Source: a virus
Direction: 5' to 3' (one strand)
Virus record (IMG/VR): IMGVR_UViG_3300038306_000120
Span: 1-20,303 of that record
DNA length: 20,303 nt
In this document: positions 12,532-19,367 of the stretch, piece after piece
How positions within the stretch are numbered: the first letter of the stretch is position 1
Layout of the letters: each line of letters opens with the position of its first letter
The notes under the pieces: generated by a model
Databases searched by the model: none
Seen by the model: the letters and a program-made list of their open reading frames with translations, nothing else
Told to the model about the DNA's origin: nothing
Program-made: the position numbers and the translations under genes

Positions 12532-14196
12532 TCACAGCCATCCGTCCCTCTCAGGGGCTGCTCCAATGGCGTTCTCCAGGAACTTCTCGAGCTCAAGGTC
12601 CAGTGCCTCTCTCTTGGTCTCCTGCATGTTCCTGTCAACGTCTTGACCAACAGCCTCAACCCAGTAGTTGGCAGCCATTGCCAGTGCCTCCAGACGGTCA
12701 TCGTGAGACAGGGCGCCTCGGGCATTGGTGATGCGGGTCATCTGGTGGAAGAGCCTGTATTGGGGAGCGACCTCAGGAGGTAGATGGGAGGTAGAGCTGT
12801 AATCCCTCTCAATCATCTCAGGGGACACGATGATGCGGTGCTGGTTCATCAGCGGCTCCAGGGTATCGATGATTCGCTTCTCCTTCTGGGTGTTGTGCCT
12901 GACCTCAGACAGGGTCACGGGGTAAATCCTCTGGAGGTATGGCGTCAGCAGCTCATTGAACATGCCATCACCAAAGTTGGACTCCGACTGAATCTCCTTC
13001 ACATTGTATGACTTGGCCAGGTTCGCCAGTGCCTCCAGGGTCTCTGAGCTATACCCACCAGCCATACCACCGCACTCGTGCACGTACATGAACCCATTCA
13101 GCATCGACATGATGCAATACCCGGTCTCATCCTTGCCGCGTCCAGCAGGGTCGATGGTCATCACTGTGCCACGGTAGCCAACAAAGGAGCCCTCAACGGC
13201 AAATGGGCGGTGGAAGTAATCCCCACTGAAGCCCACGGTGTTGAGGTTCTTAATCACCTTATCAGGGTCGCTGGAGTGCAGCACCCTCTCAGGGGCCACA
13301 TCCTTGTCGATGTCCATGACAACCAGGTCTCTCAGCTTCAGCGGATAGCGGTCAGCATCCGACAGGCTTGGGTCAAGCATGAACTGCAGCGCAAAGCCCG
13401 AGCGTCCGTATGACAGCTCCCGTTCCGTGAGGTCATCCTCATCGAACCGAAGCGGGTCAACTGGCTTCCCTTCCAGGGACGGGTCATCTGTAATGGCATC
13501 GAGGATATATGGAGCCAAGAAGTCCCCGTAGGACACCACCTTCTCCCTCTTTGGATATCTCCCAGTCCAGACTCTGGAGCCATAGCCTCTAGCGGGGAGG
13601 GCTTTGTAAAGGGACATCTCTGTCTGATAGGTGCCAAGGAACTTAATCATTCCACCTGGCTTCAGAATAGCTTCGAACTCTTTCACCAACTCACCGAGCT
13701 TATCTCGCATGGCCTGGGTCTCAGAGTTGTTGAGGCTTTCAACGTCGTCAGCTACGATTACGTTAGCGCGCGAGCCCGTAAGCTGGCCTGTGATGCCCAC
13801 GGCTTTCACAGATGGAGCGTGAGCTGCTGGTGCGGGACCAACATCAAAGGCAATCTTGGAGTCACGCTGGTCAGCCCGTGCCTTCAGGTGCGCTAGGATG
13901 GGCATCTCATTGATGAGGCGCTGGGTGAAGGTAGAGAAGTCGTCAGAGCGACTCTTGGATGCTGAGACTACCAGGATATTCAGAGTTGGGTCAAGCAGCA
14001 GAAGCCAGCATACGAAGGCTGATGTCTCGTATGACTTACCAACACCCCGGTAGGCCAGGATGACCTGACGACGGGGGCCATGCTGTAGATACTGGGCAAT
14101 GTCATACTGGACAGGGGTTGGTTCAGGGAGTCCAAGGTGGTCCCATACGAGATACAGGAAGTTCCTGAAGTCCCGCAGCTCTGGGGGTGTCTCCAC
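12532..14196 (-). CDS. T7 gp19-like terminase large subunit
   Basis: A 554-residue packaging motor with ATPase and nuclease domains. Walker A is AYRGVGKS with Lys54, and Walker B is VIVADD with Asp150/Asp151. The C-terminal RNase H-like nuclease carries TIDPAGRGKDET (Asp349), QSESNFGDG (Glu405/Asp410) and SHDDRLEA (Asp499/Asp500), matching the metal ligands of phage terminases. It starts with GTG at 14196, overlapping the stop of the small subunit (TAGTG), with GAGGAG a few bases before it. It cuts concatemers and drives DNA into proheads through the portal. It lies on the strand opposite to portal and capsid, unlike T7. Confidence 0.95.
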   Translation of the reverse strand: METPPELRDFRNFLYLVWDHLGLPEPTPVQYDIAQYLQHGPRRQVILAYRGVGKSYETSAFVCWLLLLDPTLNILVVSASKSRSDDFSTFTQRLINEMPILAHLKARADQRDSKIAFDVGPAPAAHAPSVKAVGITGQLTGSRANVIVADDVESLNNSETQAMRDKLGELVKEFEAILKPGGMIKFLGTYQTEMSLYKALPARGYGSRVWTGRYPKREKVVSYGDFLAPYILDAITDDPSLEGKPVDPLRFDEDDLTERELSYGRSGFALQFMLDPSLSDADRYPLKLRDLVVMDIDKDVAPERVLHSSDPDKVIKNLNTVGFSGDYFHRPFAVEGSFVGYRGTVMTIDPAGRGKDETGYCIMSMLNGFMYVHECGGMAGGYSSETLEALANLAKSYNVKEIQSESNFGDGMFNELLTPYLQRIYPVTLSEVRHNTQKEKRIIDTLEPLMNQHRIIVSPEMIERDYSSTSHLPPEVAPQYRLFHQMTRITNARGALSHDDRLEALAMAANYWVEAVGQDVDRNMQETKREALDLELEKFLENAIGAAPERDGWL

Positions 14197-14414
14197 TACG
14201 CCTCCTCGGCAACAAGGAAGGGAAGCGTCTTGGTGAGCTTCACAATAGGCTCACTGTCTTCTACAGCCACAGTGATGCTGTTGTCCTTCAGGAGCTTGAT
14301 GGCAGCTGAGATGTCAGCCGTGGTAGCCTCACCACTTTCAATCCTGGCATTGAGCTCATCGATGACATTAGCATGAAGTTTGGCTAATAGGGGTTTTAAT
14401 AGTTCTGATTCCAT
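14196..14414 (-). CDS. T7 gp18-like terminase small subunit
   Basis: A 72-residue protein directly upstream of and overlapping the large terminase. It is helical, with the segment ELNARIESGEATTADISAAI continuing into KLLKDNSI, a pattern I associate with small terminase subunits of T7-like phages ('ESGEAT-x-x-D-x-x-x-A-x-x-x-L-K-x-N-x-I'). It should recognise the packaging site. I start it at ATG 14414. A longer frame to 14492 would cross the divergent metallophosphoesterase start. No Shine-Dalgarno precedes it. Confidence 0.75.
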   Translation of the reverse strand: MESELLKPLLAKLHANVIDELNARIESGEATTADISAAIKLLKDNSITVAVEDSEPIVKLTKTLPFLVAEEA

Positions 14415-14466
14415 AGTACAATGTGCGCGATGCACAGACGCATCATAACATAAAAGCACAGCACCT
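14415..14466. promoter_or_regulatory. Short divergent promoter region between terminase and structural arm
   Basis: Only 52 bp separate the two diverging genes. On the minus strand TGTTATGAT (14449-14442) resembles an extended -10 for the terminase genes. On the plus strand TACAAT (14417-14422) resembles a -10 with a poor -35. Neither start has a Shine-Dalgarno, and no copy of the phage promoter is present. This is the only intergenic spot that could start the structural transcript within the window. Confidence 0.35.
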
Positions 14467-15471
14467 ATGGCCATAACCCCTAAAAAGTTCAACCAATCAG
14501 TTGAGTCCCTGCGAGAAGAGATGGACCACCTGAAGAAGGAGGTCCGAAAGGCCTATCGGAAGCTCTCCAAGCAGCGCACCACTGAGTCCCTCATCTGCCA
14601 GGCCGTAGAAGACGCGCTAACAGGTGTCAGGCTCCATAAGCCCACAAAGGCTATGAGAATGCGCAAACCAGCCAAGGGCGCCCCAGAGGCCTGGCTGTGC
14701 CTCTCAGACTGGCAGGTTGGCAAGGTCACTGAGACCTACAACTCCAAGATAGCCAAGCGCCGCGTACATCAGCTCACAAAGCAGGCAGCTGAGCTGCTGA
14801 TTAAGGAGCGACCACCTGTACTGCACATCATCCTTCAGGGGGATATGGTTGAAGGCGAGGCCATCTTTGCAGGCCAACCATTTGAGATTGACGACGACCT
14901 CTGGACACAATCAGTCAAGACTGTGCCTAAGCTCATCGCGCACGTAATCACCCAGCTGTCCCCTCTGGTGCCCAAGATTAAGATTGCCTGCGTCCACGGC
15001 AACCACGGACGCTCTGGTTTCAAGGGCGGCGGACATAGCCGCAAGACGAACTGGGACCTGGTCTCCTACAACACCGCCCGCCTCATGTGTGAGGTAGCTG
15101 GCATCGAGAACATGACCTGGGACATCTCTGAGGACTGGTATGTGAAGCAGAAGGTGGCTGGAAATGGCATCCTCTGTGTCCACGGAGACCAGATTGGTGG
15201 CGGAAACCCCTTCAATGTGGGCGCCATCTACCGGAAGGCCATGGGCTGGACCCATAACGTGGATGATTGGAAGTTCCTGAGTGTGGGACACCACCACACC
15301 CATGCCTCTGGAGAGCTCAACCGGGATGTGTATTTCTTCCTGAGTGGGAGCCCAGAGTCAGATAATGACTTCGCCAAGGAAAAGCTGGCCCAGGGTGGCC
15401 TGGCACTGCAGCGAATGTGCTTCTTCAACCGTAAAGGCCTTGTATCAGAGCACTTACTGAGGATGACATAA
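14467..15471 (+). CDS. Calcineurin-like metallophosphoesterase
   Basis: A 334-residue protein with the ordered metal-binding motifs of the family: LSDWQVGK near residue 78 (Asp, with Gln in the place of the usual His), GDMVEG near 125, GNHGR near 178, VHGD near 239, and GHHHTH near 275. The Gln in the first motif is, to my knowledge, shared by other phage members ('LSDLQIGK'). The N-terminus is a charged, probably coiled segment (LREEMDHLKKEVRKAYRKL). Such enzymes act as nucleases or phosphatases, but the substrate is unknown. It heads the structural operon, diverges from terminase and overlaps the next start (TAATG), so a role in DNA processing at packaging is possible. Confidence 0.85.
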   Translation: MAITPKKFNQSVESLREEMDHLKKEVRKAYRKLSKQRTTESLICQAVEDALTGVRLHKPTKAMRMRKPAKGAPEAWLCLSDWQVGKVTETYNSKIAKRRVHQLTKQAAELLIKERPPVLHIILQGDMVEGEAIFAGQPFEIDDDLWTQSVKTVPKLIAHVITQLSPLVPKIKIACVHGNHGRSGFKGGGHSRKTNWDLVSYNTARLMCEVAGIENMTWDISEDWYVKQKVAGNGILCVHGDQIGGGNPFNVGAIYRKAMGWTHNVDDWKFLSVGHHHTHASGELNRDVYFFLSGSPESDNDFAKEKLAQGGLALQRMCFFNRKGLVSEHLLRMT

Positions 15472-15659
15472 TGAATAAAGAAGAGTTCCCCAACGTATCC
15501 AAGGTGTTCATTGAGTCTCTAGAGGAGCTGGTTCCAAAAAAGATGCCAACTCTACTAGATAAGGACAGAGAAATATGGTACAACGTGGGCGTTCAGTCGC
15601 TCATCACCCTCCTACGTGACATTCACGAGATGCAGAACGACAATATCTTATCAGAATAA
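15471..15659 (+). CDS. Hypothetical protein, 62 aa
   Basis: An unrecognised small acidic, helical protein (MNKEEFPNVSKVFIESLEEL and onward). It overlaps both the metallophosphoesterase stop and the next start with TAATG junctions, so it belongs to the structural operon. It has no membrane segment or motif. Confidence 0.7.
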   Translation: MNKEEFPNVSKVFIESLEELVPKKMPTLLDKDREIWYNVGVQSLITLLRDIHEMQNDNILSE

Positions 15660-15841
15660 TGTGTATCGGCGGAAATAAACCCAAGGACCCAGAACCAGCC
15701 CCTCCAGCACCCAAGCCGCCAGAGCGGCTGGCTATTCGCGTGGAGAATCCAGAGGCCGCAGGCACTGGGGAGTTTGGACGCCGTCGTCAGGGTAAGAGTG
15801 CCCTAGTCATTCCTCGTAGGGGACTAAACATCCCAACGTAA
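15659..15841 (+). CDS. Small Pro-rich protein resembling T7 gp7.3
   Basis: A 60-residue protein: MCIGG, then a Pro-rich stretch (EPAPPAPKPPE), then a basic C-terminus GRRRQGKSALVIPRRGLNIPT. T7 gp7.3, encoded just before the portal gene, ends with a similar basic block and a GINI-like terminus (KKSLSVARSSGGGINI). Position and the C-terminal pattern support a gp7.3-type virion or tail assembly protein, although it is shorter than gp7.3. It overlaps the portal start (TAATG). Confidence 0.6.
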   Translation: MCIGGNKPKDPEPAPPAPKPPERLAIRVENPEAAGTGEFGRRRQGKSALVIPRRGLNIPT

Positions 15842-17385
15842 TGGCTGAGCATCAAGAACTAACAGCCCAGGCGTGGTATGAAACCCAGGATGGAAGGCGC
15901 TCCCCGTACCTAGAACGTGCGCGGGAGTGTTCGAAGATTACCATCCCAACGCTCATCACAGCCGCAGGCAGCGTGGCAAGTCAGAAGCTGAAGACACCCT
16001 TCCAGAGTGTTGGCGCGCGCGGGGTGAACAACCTGGGCTCTGCGCTACTGATGAGCCTACTCCCACCCAACGCCCCCTTCTTCAGGCTAGACCTAGATGA
16101 GAAGGCAAAGGCTGAGATGGAAGGAGTTGAGGAGGTACAGACTGAGGTGGCTACCGCCCTGTCTGACATGGAGCGCAAGGTGCATAAGGAGATTGAGGTA
16201 AACAACTTCAGAGTTGGCCTCTTCGAAGCCCTGAAGCACCTGATTGTCTCAGGAAATGTCCTACTCCATGTCCCCAAAGAGGGAAATATGCGTGTCTACC
16301 ATTTGGATAGATACGTCATCACCCGTGACCCTATGGGAAACGTGGAGCGAATCGTCATCAAGGAGGATATCTCACCCCTCCAGGTTCCAGATGGCATCGA
16401 TGTCTCTGGAGTTGACCAAGGTGAGGACGTTGGCCTATACACCTCCATCACAACCATTGACAATAAGACCGTTGAGGTCTATCAAGAGGTTGCTGGAACC
16501 CGTATTGCTGGCTCTGAGGGTTCATACCCAAAGGGGCGCAACCCATTCCTAGCCCTGCGACTTAACCGCGTGGATGGAGAGGATTATGGCCGTGGATACG
16601 TTGAGGAGTACCTCGGGGACCTAGAATCCCTGGAGGGTCTCACCCAATCCATCGTTGAAGGGTCTGCCGCATCAGCAAAGCTCTTGTTCATGGTGGCACC
16701 AAATGGCTCCACCCGCAAGTCCGCGGTTGCCAAGGCTAAGAATGGCGCCATCATTGATGGTGTTGCCACGGAGGTCTCTGTTCTGCAGATTGCGAAACAT
16801 GCAGACTTCAGAGTGGCCTTAGCAACAATCGAGCAGATTCAGGAACGACTGAACTATGCCTTCATGCTCACCGAGGGTGCCATCCGAAAGGCAGAGCGGG
16901 TAACCGCAGAGGAGGTACGGCTTGTAACCCAGGCCATTGAGCGTCAGCTTGGAGGCATCTACTCGGTGCTCTCCCAAGAGTTCCAACTGCCCCTTGTTAA
17001 GATTGTCATGCAGCGCATGGAGTCCGCAGGGCGTCTGCCTAAGATGCCAGCCAACATGGTGCAGCCTATGGTTGTCACCGGGGTAGAGGCACTTGGCCGG
17101 GGCAATGACCTCAACAAACTCGATAGCTTCATCGCAGGCATCGGACAGCTGCTCGGCCCAGAGGCCATTGGGCAGTTCGTCAATGTATCAGACTACCTGG
17201 CGCGAAGAGCGACAGCCCTGGGCATTGACACACGCGGTCTAATCAAGACCGAAGAAGAACTACAGCAGGCGTCGCAAGCGGCGCAACAGGACGAGCTGAT
17301 GGCCCAAGCGGGCCCCCAGGTAATCAAGTCCGCAACGGACGCTGCTGTTAATACACAAACGCAAGCACCTGGAGGTGCACAGTAA
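15841..17385 (+). CDS. T7 gp8-like portal (head-tail connector) protein
   Basis: A 514-residue protein of typical connector length. Features of the family include the N-terminal RSPYLERARECSKITIPTLI, ARGVNNLGSALLMSLLPPNA followed by PFFRLDL, the LLHVPKEGNMRVYHLDRYVI region, and LTEGAIRKAERVTAEEVRLV near 340-360. The C-terminus is Gln/Ala-rich. Twelve copies should form the ring at one head vertex, docking the terminase and later the tail. It overlaps the gp7.3-like gene and ends 1 nt before the scaffold start. Confidence 0.95.
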   Translation: MAEHQELTAQAWYETQDGRRSPYLERARECSKITIPTLITAAGSVASQKLKTPFQSVGARGVNNLGSALLMSLLPPNAPFFRLDLDEKAKAEMEGVEEVQTEVATALSDMERKVHKEIEVNNFRVGLFEALKHLIVSGNVLLHVPKEGNMRVYHLDRYVITRDPMGNVERIVIKEDISPLQVPDGIDVSGVDQGEDVGLYTSITTIDNKTVEVYQEVAGTRIAGSEGSYPKGRNPFLALRLNRVDGEDYGRGYVEEYLGDLESLEGLTQSIVEGSAASAKLLFMVAPNGSTRKSAVAKAKNGAIIDGVATEVSVLQIAKHADFRVALATIEQIQERLNYAFMLTEGAIRKAERVTAEEVRLVTQAIERQLGGIYSVLSQEFQLPLVKIVMQRMESAGRLPKMPANMVQPMVVTGVEALGRGNDLNKLDSFIAGIGQLLGPEAIGQFVNVSDYLARRATALGIDTRGLIKTEEELQQASQAAQQDELMAQAGPQVIKSATDAAVNTQTQAPGGAQ

Positions 17386-17386
17386 T

Positions 17387-18157
17387 ATGGTTGAAGTAGT
17401 AAACGTACCCGGAGCCGAGCCTTCGGCAGTAAATCCAGACCCAGACGCAGCCGCCGCAGCTGATGCAGCCGCCGCGCGCGCCGCTGGTGAGGAGCCAGCC
17501 GAGGGCGCCTTTGTACTCCCTGAGAAGTTTGCCGATGAGGCAGCTCTGCTCAAGGCATACAATGAGCTGGAATCCAAGCAGAGCACCGGAGCACTAAAAA
17601 CTGATGAGAATGGCCTGGCTATTCCTGCCGTTGAGGGTGCTGCCCCAGAGGCCATGCAGGAGTATGTGGACAACTACGCCAAGAATGGCAAGCTCGAAGA
17701 GGCTGACTATGCCGGACTCGAGAAGCTGGGACTACCAAAGAACATGGTGGACAGCTACATCCAAGGCCAGGTTGCCATTGCTGGTCAGGCTGAAGCAGCC
17801 GCCGCCACCTACGAGGGCAACGTAATGACTGAGGCTGGCGGTGCCGAGTCCTATGGAACGCTGACCTCCTGGGCAGCTGATAATCTCAGTGAGACTGAGG
17901 TTGCCGAGTTCAACCGGGCTGTGGAGACTGGTGACATCAACCAGGCAAAGAGCGCCGTGAAGGGCCTTATGGCACAGCACCAACTGAAGGAGGGTAGAGC
18001 CCCCACCCTATTGCAGGGCAAGACCAGTGGTACAGGCACCGCCTCCTATCAATCCCTTGAACAAATGAAAGCTGACATGCGGGACCCCCGCTATCACCAA
18101 GACCCAGCTTTCCGCAAGTCTGTCTCAGACAAACTTGCAAACTCAAATATCATGTAA
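17387..18157 (+). CDS. Capsid assembly scaffolding protein (gp9-like)
   Basis: A 256-residue acidic, Ala-rich, helical protein between portal and capsid, the fixed position of T7 gene 9. The N-terminus is low complexity (DPDAAAAADAAAARAAGEEP). The C-terminus is more ordered (SLEQMKADMRDPRYHQDPAF) and matches the 'D-x-R-Y-x-x-D-P-A-F-R-x-x-V' ending typical of these scaffolds. I start it at ATG 17387, with GGAGGT 10 nt upstream. A GTG at 17375 is less likely. It should guide capsid assembly and then leave the prohead. Confidence 0.9.
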   Translation: MVEVVNVPGAEPSAVNPDPDAAAAADAAAARAAGEEPAEGAFVLPEKFADEAALLKAYNELESKQSTGALKTDENGLAIPAVEGAAPEAMQEYVDNYAKNGKLEEADYAGLEKLGLPKNMVDSYIQGQVAIAGQAEAAAATYEGNVMTEAGGAESYGTLTSWAADNLSETEVAEFNRAVETGDINQAKSAVKGLMAQHQLKEGRAPTLLQGKTSGTGTASYQSLEQMKADMRDPRYHQDPAFRKSVSDKLANSNIM

Positions 18158-18209
18158 GTGATGTTTCTGACCATAGCAATAAGTGTTCGGCCCCTTACGA
18201 GGGATAACT

Positions 18210-18274
18210 TAAACTCCTAAGCTGTGTCAGCCCCCAATGTTTTTCCTTTTTTACACATAAACCTTAGGAGTTTA
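18210..18274 (+). promoter_or_regulatory. 12-bp inverted repeat that could hide the capsid gene ribosome binding site
   Basis: TAAACTCCTAAG (18210-18221) and CTTAGGAGTTTA (18263-18274) are perfect complements separated by 41 nt. The right arm contains AGGAG, the Shine-Dalgarno of the capsid gene (ATG 18280). Pairing in the mRNA would block the ribosome site. The loop is rich in C and T (CCCCC, TTTTT, TTTTTT). A smaller CCCT/AGGG stem with a UACG loop sits just upstream (18192-18203). Confidence 0.6.
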
Positions 18275-18279
18275 TAACT

Positions 18280-19296
18280 ATGGCCGGTAACGTGCTATCA
18301 ACCCCTGGATATGGAGACTCTGCGGACTCCCTATTCCTTCGCCAGTTTGCAGGTGAGGTAATCACTGCATTCGAAACCGCAAACATTATGATGCCTTTGC
18401 ATACGGTTCGCACCATCCCGCAAGGCAAATCTGCTCAGTTCCCGACTATCGGTAACACCACTGCAGACTACCACACTCCGGGTACGGATATCCAAATCGC
18501 TGATGGTCAGAATACGACCTGGGGCGAGTTCGGGCACAATGAGCGCCTGATTACGATTGACGACCTTCTCTTGTCTTCGGCATTTGTCGATAGCCTGGAA
18601 GAGGCAAAAGCCCACTACGAGTACCGCTCTGTGTATAGCCAGAAAATGGGCTATGCCTTGGCCAAGACTGCTGATGAGCAGCTTATGGCTTTGGTGGCAG
18701 AAGGCTCTGAGATGGCTGCTACCGATGGTGGTGCCAACAGTGTAGCCGTACAGGCTATTGGTGGTGGTGACATTGAGATTGCTGGCACTACTGGTGCTGA
18801 CTCCGCTGTTACGGCAGCTTCGTTGGTATCTATGGTCTATGACTGTGCGGTTGCTTTTGACGAAGCTGACGTACCTGCAGAGGACCGCCACATCGTCCTT
18901 CCCCCACAGCTGTATTACAACCTAATCAGCAATGGGTCGGCGGGATGGAGTGTCGCAACTTCGGTGGCTAACTCCGACATTGGTGGCTCAGGCTTCCAGA
19001 CTGGCACTGTCCCAATGCTTGCGGGTTTCCAAATCCACATGTCCAACAACCTGCCTGTAACTGACCGTGCTGCATTGCTTGGTGAAAACAACGACTATGC
19101 TACCACTGGTGGTACGGACAAGCTGAAGGGCATTGCCTTCCAGCGTGGCGCGATTGGTACTGTTAAGTTGCGTGACTTGGCTGTTGAGAGCGAATACCAG
19201 ATTGCCCGCCAGGGTACTCTGATGGTTGCTAAGTATGCCATGGGCCACGGTGTCCTGGTGCCTGCTGCCTGTCTCAAAATCGTAAACCTCTCCTAG
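18280..19296 (+). CDS. Major capsid protein (T7 gp10-like)
   Basis: A 338-residue HK97-fold capsid subunit, close to the T7 gp10A length. The N-terminal region SLFLRQFAGEVITAFETANI, the stretch FPTIGNTTADYHTPGTDI, LITIDDLLLSSAFVDSLEEA followed by KAHYEYRS, and the C-terminal GTLMVAKYAMGHGVLVPAAC are typical of T7-like capsids. ATG 18280 has TTAGGAG about 9 nt upstream, inside the inverted repeat described above. The gene uses more third-position T than its neighbours, perhaps fitting high expression. A strong hairpin follows its stop. Confidence 0.95.
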   Translation: MAGNVLSTPGYGDSADSLFLRQFAGEVITAFETANIMMPLHTVRTIPQGKSAQFPTIGNTTADYHTPGTDIQIADGQNTTWGEFGHNERLITIDDLLLSSAFVDSLEEAKAHYEYRSVYSQKMGYALAKTADEQLMALVAEGSEMAATDGGANSVAVQAIGGGDIEIAGTTGADSAVTAASLVSMVYDCAVAFDEADVPAEDRHIVLPPQLYYNLISNGSAGWSVATSVANSDIGGSGFQTGTVPMLAGFQIHMSNNLPVTDRAALLGENNDYATTGGTDKLKGIAFQRGAIGTVKLRDLAVESEYQIARQGTLMVAKYAMGHGVLVPAACLKIVNLS

Positions 19297-19316
19297 AGAT
19301 AGGTTGAGATATTATT

Positions 19317-19340
19317 GGGGGGCACCTTCGGGTGTCCTCC
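19317..19340 (+). terminator. Strong hairpin after the capsid gene
   Basis: GGGGGGCACC and GGTGTCCTCC form a 10-bp stem (two G-U pairs) closed by a UUCG tetraloop in the very stable C(UUCG)G context, 21 nt after the capsid stop. The downstream sequence (ATTTCCC) is only weakly T-rich. T7 has its main phage-polymerase terminator at this same place, so partial termination after the capsid gene is likely. Confidence 0.7.
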
Positions 19341-19367
19341 ATTTCCCGACGCTGACTACATAAACTA

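Noticed and set aside
18331-18891. 186-residue minus-strand frame opposite the capsid gene
   Set aside because: Antisense to a confidently identified capsid gene; no ribosome site or recognisable motif.
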